Shown: in pieces, positions 17,026 to 25,676 of the stretch
Numbering within the stretch: position 1 is the stretch's first letter
Layout: each line of letters starts with the position of its first letter
Assembly: GCF_000314895.2 (NCBI RefSeq)
Contig: NZ_CM001773.1
Coordinates: 1,313,959 to 1,377,958, forward strand
From: Providencia sneebia DSM 19967
GTDB lineage: Bacteria > Pseudomonadota > Gammaproteobacteria > Enterobacterales > Enterobacteriaceae
DNA: 64,000 nucleotides
Direction: 5' to 3'
The notes under the pieces: generated by a model
Database searches by the model: none
Told to the model about the DNA's origin: nothing
Seen by the model: only the letters and a program-made list of their open reading frames with translations
Position numbers and translations under genes: made by a program

Positions 17026-17721
17026 TTACGATTTGGTGTAATCACGAGCACCAAAAATAGCCGTTCCAATACGAACAAGCGTTGAACCGCAATGAATGGC
17101 AGCTTCCATATCATCTGTCATGCCCATAGAAAGGGTATCTACAGTAGGATAATGAGTTTGCAATTGCTGATACGCTTGCTCCATTTGATGAAAGGCAGCA
17201 CATTGGCGTTCATAGTGAGTTTCTGGTGCGGGAATGGTCATTAGACCACGTAATATTAGGTTTGGCATTTGACTAACTTGATGAGCCAGTTCATCGAGCT
17301 GTTCGAGTTTTATGCCCGATTTGCTATTCTCATCACTGATGTTGATCTGGATGAGAACATTCAGAGGGGCTTTATCATTAGGGCGTTGATCATTTAAACG
17401 TTGCGCTATTTTGACGCGATCAAGGGTGTGGAACCAGTCAAAATGTTCAGCAACTAGCCGGCTTTTGTTAGATTGAAGTGGACCAATAAAATGCCAAGTA
17501 AGTGGGTATTTATCGGCGAAATATTGAATTTTTTCAACGCCTTCTTGCACATAATTCTCACCAAATTGGCGTTGGCCTGCGGCAATTGCTTCCAAAATTG
17601 CTTCACAAGGTTTCGTTTTGCTAACCGCAAGCAATGTAATATCTTGTGGCGAGCGCTGGCATTGTTTAGCCGCTTGTTCAATACGCGTTTTTACATTAGA
17701 GATATTATTTTGAATGGTCAT
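17026..17721 (-). CDS. yggS: PLP homeostasis protein YggS (PLPBP family)
   Basis: Pyridoxal-phosphate binding protein with an alanine racemase N-terminal-like TIM barrel and no known catalytic activity; it buffers vitamin B6 pools. The PLP lysine is in TLLAVSKTKP, followed by GENYVQEGVEK and WHFIGPLQSNKSR; the phosphate-binding SMGMTDDMEAAIHCGSTLVRIGTAIFG is at the end. The ATG at 17721 begins MTIQNNISNVKTRIEQAA, which aligns with the family; the frame extends upstream without support. Length is 231 residues. Overlapping small frames are shadows. Confidence 0.96.
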   Translation of the reverse strand: MTIQNNISNVKTRIEQAAKQCQRSPQDITLLAVSKTKPCEAILEAIAAGQRQFGENYVQEGVEKIQYFADKYPLTWHFIGPLQSNKSRLVAEHFDWFHTLDRVKIAQRLNDQRPNDKAPLNVLIQINISDENSKSGIKLEQLDELAHQVSQMPNLILRGLMTIPAPETHYERQCAAFHQMEQAYQQLQTHYPTVDTLSMGMTDDMEAAIHCGSTLVRIGTAIFGARDYTKS

Positions 17722-17845
17722 GATGTTATTCAATAAGACTAGGTTGATAATCAACAATGCCCATAGTGTAAAGCATATTGCGAGATAACGGCACCTCTGC
17801 ATACATGGATTGACAAAATAAGATCAAGAAACATGATAGTTTTCT

Positions 17846-18265
17846 TTAACTATGTTGCTCAAACCAACTTTCAAGAATGATGACGGCAGAGGCAGAATCC
17901 ACTTTTCCTTTACTGAGTGCGCGATAACCGCCACGTTCAAAGAGACCTGCTTTGGCTTCTACAGTAGAAAGTCGTTCATCATGAAGCTCAACTTTGACGC
18001 CAAATCGCCCGTGAATACGGTTAGCAAAATTACGTGCTTGGCTGGTGACTAATTGCTCAGTACCATCCATATTCAGGGGTAATCCCACAATGACTAACTG
18101 GGGTTGCCACTCTTTGAGTAATTTTTCTATTTGTGACCAATCAGGTCTGCCATCATGGGCTTTTAATGATGTCAAAGAACGCGCTGTCCCTGTAATTTCT
18201 TGACCAATAGCCACGCCGATACTTTTTGTGCCAAAATCAAAGGCGAGAAGTGTTCTACCTGACAT
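17846..18265 (-). CDS. ruvX: RuvX/YqgF Holliday-junction resolvase-like rRNA processing factor
   Basis: Small RNase H-fold nuclease (139 residues) of the YqgF family, implicated in 16S pre-rRNA 5' end processing. The start ([19 protein letters not shown]) carries the first catalytic Asp, then [11 protein letters not shown] and the DERLSTVEA motif with the acidic pair. Its start overlaps the yqgE stop by one base, an operon arrangement conserved in enterobacteria. Confidence 0.96.
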   Translation of the reverse strand: MSGRTLLAFDFGTKSIGVAIGQEITGTARSLTSLKAHDGRPDWSQIEKLLKEWQPQLVIVGLPLNMDGTEQLVTSQARNFANRIHGRFGVKVELHDERLSTVEAKAGLFERGGYRALSKGKVDSASAVIILESWFEQHS

Positions 18266-18828
18266 TATGCGTGACCTGCTTGCATCGAAATGGTTTGAAT
18301 ATTAACCCCTAAAAGGTTAGCCGCAGCTGTCCACCTATCTTTGATTGGCGTATTAAAAATCAGTTCTGGATTAGCTTCAACAGTTAGCCAGCTATTTTCC
18401 ATTATTTCGCTTTCTAATTGCCCAGGTTTCCAGCTGGCATACCCTAAAGCAACTAATGATTGTTCTGGGTGATGTTCGCTCGCAAGTGTTTCGAGGATAT
18501 CTTTTGATGTCGTGACCATCATATGTTCGTTTAGATGCAAGCTTGAAGCAAAACCTTGTACTGGCGTATGGATGATAAAACCATGCTCTTCTGCAACAGG
18601 ACCACCAGCAATGACAGGTTTAATGAGATTATGCTCATTGGTTTTCGTTGAAATGGGAATATCTAATTTTCCGAGCATAGTGCTTACCGAAAAATCATCT
18701 ATTGGTTTATTGATAACAATTCCCATTGCCCCTTTTTCGTTATGTTCACAGACATAAACAACAGAGTGTTCAAAATAGGGATCTGTTAAAGAAGGCATCG
18801 CTATCAAAAAATGATTTTGTAAATTCAT
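18265..18828 (-). CDS. yqgE: UPF0301/AlgH family protein YqgE
   Basis: Cytosolic protein of 187 residues in the AlgH/YqgE family, whose role is uncertain (linked to regulation in Pseudomonas). Family motifs [35 protein letters not shown] and [18 protein letters not shown] are all present. It is followed by ruvX with a one-base overlap and lies downstream of gshB. Confidence 0.94.
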   Translation of the reverse strand: MNLQNHFLIAMPSLTDPYFEHSVVYVCEHNEKGAMGIVINKPIDDFSVSTMLGKLDIPISTKTNEHNLIKPVIAGGPVAEEHGFIIHTPVQGFASSLHLNEHMMVTTSKDILETLASEHHPEQSLVALGYASWKPGQLESEIMENSWLTVEANPELIFNTPIKDRWTAAANLLGVNIQTISMQAGHA

Positions 18829-18902
18829 AAATTTCAGCTCTATTTAGCTCTATGTAGGAAATGATCCAGATGAATATCAATAATATTTATCCGTTTTTGT
18901 TT

Positions 18903-18936
18903 CTTGAGAAAGGGCGTAAATACACCTTTTCTCAAG
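18903..18936. repeat. Hairpin downstream of gshB
   Basis: CTTGAGAAAGG and CCTTTTCTCAAG form an imperfect stem of about 11 bp just past the gshB stop. No T-tract follows on the minus strand, so it may be a weak terminator or an RNA-stability element between gshB and yqgE. Confidence 0.45.
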
Positions 18937-18944
18937 ATGTTACA

Positions 18945-19892
18945 TTATTTTTTAATATCTTGCTCAATAGCATCCATCAGCATACCAGTGATAGAAATAT
19001 CAAAAGTTGCTTCAATTTCACGGGCACAAGTTGGGCTAGTCACATTAATTTCAGTTAATCTATCGCCAATGATATCAAGGCCGACAAAATATAAGCCTTT
19101 TTCTTTAAGTGTTGGTGCAACAGCACGTGCAATAGCCCAATCACTCTCACTCAGTGGACGCGCTTCACCACGTCCACCCGCAGCTAAATTACCACGAGTT
19201 TCCCCTTGTGCAGGAATACGCGCAAGGCAATAAGGAACGGGTTCACCATTAACGACGAGAACGCGTTTATCACCTTCTTTAATTGCAGGGAGATAATTTT
19301 GTGCCATGCAAAAACGAGAGCCGTGTTCAGTGAGTGTTTCAATAATAACACCCACGTTAGGATCATCTTGTTTTAAGCGGAAAATAGAAGCGCCGCCCAT
19401 GCCATCAAGTGGTTTGAAAATCACATCACCATGTTGTTGGTGGAATGCGCGCAATTGTTTTGCATTACGTGTAACCAAAGTATCTGGCGTTAATTCAGGG
19501 AACCAAGCTGTAAAGAGCTTTTCGTTACAGTCGCGTAAGCTTTGTGGTTTGTTAACGATAAGTGCGCCAGCTTCTTCCGCTCTTTCAAGAATATAGGTCG
19601 CATAGATAAATTCAGTATCAAATGGGGGATCTTTGCGCATTAAAATGGCATCTAGATCACCAAGCGCAATATCTTGTTCACTGTGAAATTCATACCATTT
19701 ATTAGGATTTTCTTCGACAGTGATAATTTTGGTTGTTGCGCGAGCTTCACCTTGATGTAAATAGAGATCATTCATCTCCATATAATGAATTTGATAACCA
19801 CGACGTTGAGCTTCCAGCATCATAGCAAAACTAGTGTCTTTCTTGATTTTAATGGATGAAATAGGATCCATTACTATACCGAGCTTGATCAT
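18945..19892 (-). CDS. gshB: Glutathione synthetase
   Basis: ATP-grasp enzyme that joins gamma-glutamylcysteine and glycine to make glutathione. The start MIKLGIVMDPISSIKIKKD, the ATP-grasp segments DVIFKPLDGMGGASIF and NPQSLRDCNEKLF-like region, and the Mg-binding NVTSPTCAREIE are intact. Length (315 residues) matches the family. It begins 9 bases after the rsmE stop, so rsmE-gshB are co-transcribed, as in Escherichia coli. Confidence 0.97.
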   Translation of the reverse strand: MIKLGIVMDPISSIKIKKDTSFAMMLEAQRRGYQIHYMEMNDLYLHQGEARATTKIITVEENPNKWYEFHSEQDIALGDLDAILMRKDPPFDTEFIYATYILERAEEAGALIVNKPQSLRDCNEKLFTAWFPELTPDTLVTRNAKQLRAFHQQHGDVIFKPLDGMGGASIFRLKQDDPNVGVIIETLTEHGSRFCMAQNYLPAIKEGDKRVLVVNGEPVPYCLARIPAQGETRGNLAAGGRGEARPLSESDWAIARAVAPTLKEKGLYFVGLDIIGDRLTEINVTSPTCAREIEATFDISITGMLMDAIEQDIKK

Positions 19893-19901
19893 TTTTTCTC
19901 C

Positions 19902-20633
19902 TTAGCCTAGATCACCAAAACGCACTTGTAGTGCTGTGATTGCGGTGAGCGCTGTGGTTTCTGTTCTTAATACTCTTGGCCCCAACAGAATATCTGTAAA
20001 TTGATATTTTGCTGTCATAGCGATTTCATCTTCACTTAACCCCCCTTCAGGGCCGATAAGTAGTCGCACTTTATTTAATTCAGAGGGAAGTGTATTGATA
20101 CTTTGTGTGGCTCTTGGGTGTAAATTTACCTTAAAAGCTTCATCTTCTTCAGCACACCAAGCTTCAAGAGATTGGATAGGCCGAATGAGTGGAATTTGGT
20201 TACGGCCGCATTGCTCACAAGCTGCAATAGCAATCTTTTGCCATTGTTGTAATTTTTTTTCGAGTCGTTCAGCATCGAGACGAACACCGCAACGTTCTGA
20301 TAATAAAGGTGTGATAGTATTAACACCCAACTCAACTGATTTTTGGATAGTAAACTCCATTTTTTCACCTCGGGACATGACTTGCCCTAGATGTAAATCA
20401 AGAGGAGATTCTCTATCATTAAGTTGTGAGTTAACAATAAACACTGAAATATGTTTTTTGGTTGCTTCTGTGATTTCACCACTAAATACATGGTTACTGC
20501 CATCAAATAGCTCCAGCATTTGACCTGATTTCATGCGAAGTACGCGTCCCACATGATTAGCCGCATCATCATCAAGAGAAATAGTTGTATTAATTTTTAG
20601 TGGTTCAGGGTGATAAATGCGTGGAACTCGCAT
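19902..20633 (-). CDS. rsmE: 16S rRNA (uracil(1498)-N3)-methyltransferase
   Basis: SPOUT-class methyltransferase that makes m3U1498 in 16S rRNA. An N-terminal PUA-like domain begins [12 protein letters not shown] and includes [12 protein letters not shown]; the C-terminal knot holds [14 protein letters not shown] and [16 protein letters not shown], the SAM-binding loops. Length is 243 residues. It heads the rsmE-gshB pair. Confidence 0.97.
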   Translation of the reverse strand: MRVPRIYHPEPLKINTTISLDDDAANHVGRVLRMKSGQMLELFDGSNHVFSGEITEATKKHISVFIVNSQLNDRESPLDLHLGQVMSRGEKMEFTIQKSVELGVNTITPLLSERCGVRLDAERLEKKLQQWQKIAIAACEQCGRNQIPLIRPIQSLEAWCAEEDEAFKVNLHPRATQSINTLPSELNKVRLLIGPEGGLSEDEIAMTAKYQFTDILLGPRVLRTETTALTAITALQVRFGDLG

Positions 20634-21143
20634 AATTTTTCCTTAAAAAGCAAGGTTAAAGTCAATATTTAAAATAATTTGCCAGTTTTCTAAAATCAGC
20701 TGTACAAGTTCGTACGGAAAACAGTACTTCTTCGAGAACTAGAGATTTCGTCAATTATAAGATAACTAGCAATAAGACATTGGGGCGAACATGTCTAAAT
20801 ACAATGGTGATATTGCCATAATTCGGGGTGTTGTGTTGCTGATTAATGGCGATTGATTGTATTTTTGACATTTGTACTGCCTAATTATTTTTTCTACCAG
20901 ATAGTCATATGTCTTAACTGGAACTTGGGTAATTAAAAATGTATTGGTTCATTTTATAATGAATGATTAAAAATTTGTAGTATTATGAGAAAAACATTTT
21001 CAGAATAAATGAAATATCAAAGTTCAACATTATAAATAATAATAAAAATAAACTGCATTATATCATGATATTAATATTGGGAAATAAACAAAGTCACAGT
21101 ATATTAACAGCTCATATCCATAATGGAATACGGAGAATGAGTA
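20634..21143. other. Intergenic region before the prepilin peptidase-like gene
   Basis: About 510 bases, strongly AT-rich from about 20940 onward, with no supportable gene. In Escherichia coli endA, sprT and galP lie upstream of rsmE; none is seen here. It must hold the rsmE promoter on the minus strand and that of the next gene on the plus strand. Confidence 0.5.
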
Positions 21144-21968
21144 ATGAATACAATTGAATTATTAATAAATGAAATAATGATTGATTTATTTTACTTTCCA
21201 TTTGATTTTTTTGAAAAGATGATGTCACTAATTTGCTCTGCACAAGAGCCTAACCAAGAGTGCTGTTTTTTAAATCGCATAAATAAATTGGGAGTGTTTG
21301 ATTTTATTACACATAGATGTGTATATGAGATATCACTCATTTTTATTTTGGCGATATTTATAGCAAAAATAAATCAAAATATATTGAGATATATTCCTGA
21401 AAAGTATTTTGATAAAAAGGGTTTTTATATTAAATATAAATGGTTTTTATTATTATATTTATTAGTTGTATTTGTTTTTCTTATTCTAAAATTACAGTTG
21501 ATAAACATCCTATTTTTAATGGTATTTATCAACTGTATTGTTTCTTTATTTATTATTGATATCAAAATTGGTTATTTACCGGATGTTTTAACTTATCCAT
21601 TATTATGGTGTGGATTGATTTATCAAACGTGTTCATCAGAAGGAAATGTCGTTTCAGCCATTTATGCTGTGGTTATTAGTTATCTTTTTATTATGGTTAT
21701 AACGACAATAACTGAGCAGGTTCGCCAACGTCCGCAGATGGGAAGAGGGGATTTTAAATTAATTGCGGCCTGTTCTGCTTGGCTTGGCTTGATTAAATTG
21801 CCGCTATTTTTAGCGGTAGCAGCGAGCTTAGGCGGGATACATTATGCTATTGCTTACTTGATTTCACGAAAGAAAACAATAGATTATATCCCGTTTGGCC
21901 CTGCGATTATTGTGAGTTCAGCGTATTGGTTGTTTGCGCCATTAATTTATAAATTTATTTTTCTATAA
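21144..21968 (+). CDS. Prepilin peptidase-like membrane protein (A24 family) with divergent N-terminus
   Basis: Aspartic membrane peptidase of the type IV prepilin family by its C-terminal half. FIIDIKIGYLPDVLTYP carries Asp139, and GRGDFKL carries Asp203; the 64-residue spacing equals that of known catalytic pairs. Several hydrophobic segments are present (about residues 62-82, 101-118, 120-138, 150-188, 214-235 and 255-274). The N-terminal part lacks the usual paired CxxC zinc motifs; only scattered cysteines (31, 40, 41, 59) remain. Base composition is unusually AT-rich, suggesting acquisition. No pilus or secretion genes are near, so its substrate is unknown. It might serve a type IV pilus or type II system elsewhere. 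Confidence 0.82.
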   Translation: MNTIELLINEIMIDLFYFPFDFFEKMMSLICSAQEPNQECCFLNRINKLGVFDFITHRCVYEISLIFILAIFIAKINQNILRYIPEKYFDKKGFYIKYKWFLLLYLLVVFVFLILKLQLINILFLMVFINCIVSLFIIDIKIGYLPDVLTYPLLWCGLIYQTCSSEGNVVSAIYAVVISYLFIMVITTITEQVRQRPQMGRGDFKLIAACSAWLGLIKLPLFLAVAASLGGIHYAIAYLISRKKTIDYIPFGPAIIVSSAYWLFAPLIYKFIFL

Positions 21969-21997
21969 CAAAATAGCGTTGTATTAGTGAGATAAAT

Positions 21998-22642
21998 TTA
22001 ATTATTTTTGGCAATTAAAGTCTCTAAAAAACGGTGCCACTTTTCACTATCCCCTAAATAATTCTGTAATGGAATACGTGACCAGTGATCCGGTTGCTCG
22101 ACGAGTAATGTCGGGAAGCCGGAAGCACCTGATTGAGTCAGAAGTTGGCGGCTATAACCAATATGCTCATCTAGAGCAGCACCTTGAAAATGGGCATAAT
22201 TTTTCTGGTATTGCATTTCATCTAAGCCGATATCTTGCGCTAATTGAGCTAATACTAGCGGGTCGTTGACATGTAAACCTAAAACATAATGAGCATGTTG
22301 AAGTGTTCTTAACATCGTTAATGCTTTTTGCTCTTTCTCAGCGGCCAGAATAGCTTGTAAAGGTGGAGCAGAATCAAGCACCAGATCCGGTTCTTCTAAC
22401 ATTTTCAGGTAATCATCACCAAAAACTTGGCCAGTCATTGCCGTAATGCGTTTATCTGATTGTTTTATGTGCTCACGAAATTGTGCATTCATGTGTAGGC
22501 GAGACTCTCCAGCGAGCATACCGCCACCATGAAGTACTAGCTCAATATTTGGATGAGCATCAGCAATTTCAATGAGTGGAGATGCTGCATAGCACCAGCC
22601 ACAAAGTGGATCATAAATATAATGTAATGTAGTTTTACTCAT
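21998..22642 (-). CDS. DsbA-family thioredoxin-fold protein (cytoplasmic)
   Basis: 214-residue thioredoxin-fold protein of the DsbA/FrnE group. The active-site motif CGWC (Cys14 and Cys17) follows LHYIYDPL, and the cis-proline loop appears as GASGFPTLL. No signal peptide is present, so it probably acts in the cytoplasm as an oxidoreductase or as a glutathione-dependent isomerase-like enzyme. It is on the same strand as, and downstream of, the metallo-beta-lactamase-fold gene at 22726, separated by 83 bases, and may be linked to it in expression. Confidence 0.88.
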   Translation of the reverse strand: MSKTTLHYIYDPLCGWCYAASPLIEIADAHPNIELVLHGGGMLAGESRLHMNAQFREHIKQSDKRITAMTGQVFGDDYLKMLEEPDLVLDSAPPLQAILAAEKEQKALTMLRTLQHAHYVLGLHVNDPLVLAQLAQDIGLDEMQYQKNYAHFQGAALDEHIGYSRQLLTQSGASGFPTLLVEQPDHWSRIPLQNYLGDSEKWHRFLETLIAKNN

Positions 22643-22725
22643 TTTTTTACCTTTAACTTCTTATAATGTCGTAGCTTATTCAGTTCATTTCCTAAGCTAC
22701 GACAATATTATTTATTCTTTTGATT

Positions 22726-23598
22726 CTATTGAGGCCACTTCATCTCACCTTTGATAACTTTGGCGCTAAGTTCTAAGCTAGATTTGTCCTCAAGGTTAGG
22801 ATATGCCTCTGCCATATTGCTAATCAGTGCGTTGGCGTCTTTGCTTTTATCTGCCATTTTTTCAAATGTAGTTAAATAATTTTGCGTAAAGGTCACGGCA
22901 CCTAAACCCATTTTGGCTTCACCAACAAAATGTCCCGGTACAACAGTGGTTGGTTTTAATGCTTGAATACTTTCAAGTGATTGTTGCCAATGTTGGCGTG
23001 ATTCTTTGGTTTGAGTATCAGCAATCCAAACATGAATGTTATCTGAAACTAGAACACCACCGACAACTGCTTTTAGTGCTGGAACCCAAACATAAGTGCG
23101 GTCAGGCGCTGGGCCATCAGTACCTTTAATGTATAAAGTTTCACCATCAACAGTAAAGCTATCACCTTGAATAACATCTGGAACAACTAAAGCTGACGGA
23201 GCTTCATTTTTAAGAATTTCACCCCAGTAGGCCAATTTACCGTCTTTGGAGGCTTTGATCGCATCAACGGTTGCTTGGGTTGCGACAACTTTTGCTTCGG
23301 GAAAAGCTTGAGTAATCGTATCAAGACCAAAATAGAAATCTGGATCTGAATGGCTAATATAGATAGTGGTTAGTTTTTTATTTAATGCTTTTATTTTATT
23401 AACAAGTGCTTGAGCATCATTTTTTTGGAATTGCGCATCAATGAGAACCACTTCATTATCACCACTGATAATTTCGGAAGAAACAGGGAATACACTGTTA
23501 TTACCCGGATTATAAACATCTAATTTAAGGTTTGCAGAATAGGCAAAAGTGGTGCTCATCATTAGTAAAGTTGTAGCAGCGACTGTATGTAATTTCAT
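22726..23598 (-). CDS. Exported MBL-fold protein with altered metal motif
   Basis: This 290-residue protein has a signal peptide (MKLHTVAATTLLMMSTTFAYS) and the metallo-beta-lactamase fold. EVVLIDAQFQKNDAQ is followed by ISHSDPDFYFG, then VVPGHFVGE. In the hallmark HxHxDH motif the second His is Asp and the last is Phe, so the usual zinc sites are not intact. Such HSDPDF variants occur as a recognisable subfamily, so this is probably not decay. The reaction is unknown. It is divergent from a LysR regulator at 23721, which probably controls it. Confidence 0.85.
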   Translation of the reverse strand: MKLHTVAATTLLMMSTTFAYSANLKLDVYNPGNNSVFPVSSEIISGDNEVVLIDAQFQKNDAQALVNKIKALNKKLTTIYISHSDPDFYFGLDTITQAFPEAKVVATQATVDAIKASKDGKLAYWGEILKNEAPSALVVPDVIQGDSFTVDGETLYIKGTDGPAPDRTYVWVPALKAVVGGVLVSDNIHVWIADTQTKESRQHWQQSLESIQALKPTTVVPGHFVGEAKMGLGAVTFTQNYLTTFEKMADKSKDANALISNMAEAYPNLEDKSSLELSAKVIKGEMKWPQ

Positions 23599-23720
23599 AA
23601 TTTATTCCTATAAACGATAGTTGGTATGCATGTTTTGCTATGGAATGTATATTAAGTTGCAATAATGAAAAGAAAAACACCATAATAAGCAAATCTTTGT
23701 TGCATAAATCGGTGAAATAG

Positions 23721-24641
23721 ATGGATAGACTAACCGCAGTTCAAGTTTTTATTAGTATAGTCGAACATGGCAGTATGAGTGCAGCGGCAGATAAACTTGA
23801 TATGTCACGAGCAATGGTGACGCGTTATTTATCTGAGATGGAGCAGTGGGCTGGTGTTCGCTTATTAAATAGAACAACCCGCCGTTTAAGTCTTACCTCT
23901 GCTGGTGAAGGTGTTTACCAGCAAGCATTGCAACTTAATGCACTATCTTTAACATTGCCTGTTCAACAAAAATATGATGCAAATGAATTAACGGGATTAG
24001 TGAGAATTAGCTGCGCCCAATCCCTTGCAAGCCAAGTTCTTTCAGAGGCGATTACCGAATTTTTAAATCAGTATCCTAATATGGCGATTGACCTCAATAT
24101 CACGAATAAGGCGATAAACTTAGTAGAAGATCGCATTGATCTTGCAATAAGGATCACTAATCAGTTAGATCCAAGTTTAATTGCTAAACCGCTTTCAACC
24201 TGCCATTCCGTTATTTGTGCTGCTCCTGCATTTTTTAAAGATAAAAAAATGCCACAAAAGCCAGAAGATTTAATTCCCTTAGAGTGTTTAACCTATAATT
24301 TTTTTGGGCGTAGCTTGTGGAATTTTGAAAAAGAGGGAAAACTTTCTTCTGTATTAGTCGGTGGGCGATTAAGTGCAAATGAATCTGTCTTTTTAGCACA
24401 AGCCACTTTGAAAGGGGCGGGCATTGCTATGCAACCTTATTTATCAGTAAAACAGTATCTTGAATCAGGTGAGTTAATTCAATTATTGCCAGATTATACC
24501 TTACAACCTCTTGGTATTTATGCTGTTTATACCAGTCGACAAAATATGCCAACCACATTAAGAGCTGTGCTCGATTTTCTTGGTCATTGGTTTAAAACGT
24601 CACCTTATTGGTTATCATTGATGGAGCAGGGCAGACGTTAA
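23721..24641 (+). CDS. LysR-family transcriptional regulator
   Basis: 306-residue regulator with an N-terminal winged helix (MDRLTAVQVFISIVEHGSMS, then AADKLDMSRAMVTRYLSEME) and a C-terminal effector-binding domain (RLSANESVFLAQATLKGAGI). It is of the type commonly next to oxidoreductase or MBL genes. It is divergent from the MBL-fold gene at 22726-23598, across a 122-base AT-rich region. Its 3' end overlaps that of the convergent lysR by 27 bases. Effector not known. Confidence 0.93.
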   Translation: MDRLTAVQVFISIVEHGSMSAAADKLDMSRAMVTRYLSEMEQWAGVRLLNRTTRRLSLTSAGEGVYQQALQLNALSLTLPVQQKYDANELTGLVRISCAQSLASQVLSEAITEFLNQYPNMAIDLNITNKAINLVEDRIDLAIRITNQLDPSLIAKPLSTCHSVICAAPAFFKDKKMPQKPEDLIPLECLTYNFFGRSLWNFEKEGKLSSVLVGGRLSANESVFLAQATLKGAGIAMQPYLSVKQYLESGELIQLLPDYTLQPLGIYAVYTSRQNMPTTLRAVLDFLGHWFKTSPYWLSLMEQGRR

Positions 24642-25550
24642 ATTGTGTTCTATCCGTTTAAATGATTGTTGTAAATACTGAATAAATATCTCTGATAATT
24701 GTGATGACGGACGATGAATGGGCTTAATTAAGCTTACAGTAAATGGGATTGAAAAGCTTAATGGTCGAATGACTAGCTTACCATTTGATTGATTATGGAA
24801 GTCCTGTGCAGTAATGGGATTAACAATGGAAATACCAATACCTTTTAAAGCCATGGCGCAAATAGAAGATGCCGAATGGGTTTCCATAACCATTTTACGG
24901 TTTATTCGATGTTGAGAAAAAATAGTATCAATCATTTGACGGTAATTATCAGTCAAAGATAGGCTGATAAAGCGTTGATTTTGAAAATCAATAGGAGACA
25001 AAATAGGCTTTTTTTCAAGTGGATGCCCTTTAGGCAGGACACAAACTTCATTGAGTGAACCTAATGTTATTTGTTCCGTTCCAGCGGGTGTTTGTAAATG
25101 TTCAGTTAAACCAACATCATAGCGCTGTGCTGATAACCACTCTTCAAGTACGGGGGATTCTTGCGGTATCACGGTTAAATTTACTTCAGGGTAATCCTTC
25201 ATAAATAATTGGCAGATTTGTGGAAGGAGTGATTGAGCAAAAGCAGGTAAGCAGATAATTGAGATTTGTGCATTATCAAAGTGGCGAATAGTTTGCGCAC
25301 TATTTTTTATTCTATCTAATCCATAATAAGAGCGTTCAACTTCTTCAAAAAAACGTAGCCCTTGCGCTGTAGGTTTTAACCGCCCTTTGATGCGATCAAA
25401 AAGCTTAAATTGTAATAAATGTTCAAGCCTTGCTAATTCTCGGCTGATGGTTGGCTGAGAAGTATTCAGAACAATGGCTGCCTCTGTTAAGTTTGGTGTA
25501 GTCATAACGGCGCGAAAAATTTCGATATGTCGCCAAGAGAGTGATTGCAC
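24615..25550 (-). CDS. lysR: LysR, activator of lysA
   Basis: LysR-type regulator of 311 residues that in Escherichia coli activates the divergent lysA in response to diaminopimelate and lysine. The helix-turn-helix is in LTEAAIVLNTSQPTISRELA, followed by LEHLLQFKLFDR and the substrate-binding domain. Its start lies 126 bases from the divergent lysA, the classic lysR-lysA layout, which supports the assignment. The 3' end overlaps the neighbouring LysR gene by 27 bases. Confidence 0.93.
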   Translation of the reverse strand: MQSLSWRHIEIFRAVMTTPNLTEAAIVLNTSQPTISRELARLEHLLQFKLFDRIKGRLKPTAQGLRFFEEVERSYYGLDRIKNSAQTIRHFDNAQISIICLPAFAQSLLPQICQLFMKDYPEVNLTVIPQESPVLEEWLSAQRYDVGLTEHLQTPAGTEQITLGSLNEVCVLPKGHPLEKKPILSPIDFQNQRFISLSLTDNYRQMIDTIFSQHRINRKMVMETHSASSICAMALKGIGISIVNPITAQDFHNQSNGKLVIRPLSFSIPFTVSLIKPIHRPSSQLSEIFIQYLQQSFKRIEHNLTSALLHQ

Positions 25551-25676
25551 TGTTACTTATCCTTCTGCTTCTTCTATATCAATAATGAATAGACTTTAGC
25601 AAAATAGATATTTTTTTCCCGCTTTTTCTCTGAATAATGGAGTAATACAAAATAAAAATAGACTGACGAGAAAAGC

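Noticed and set aside
22069..22269. Plus-strand frame opposite the DsbA-family gene
   Set aside because: It is a mirror frame of a gene with an intact CGWC active site and cis-Pro loop.
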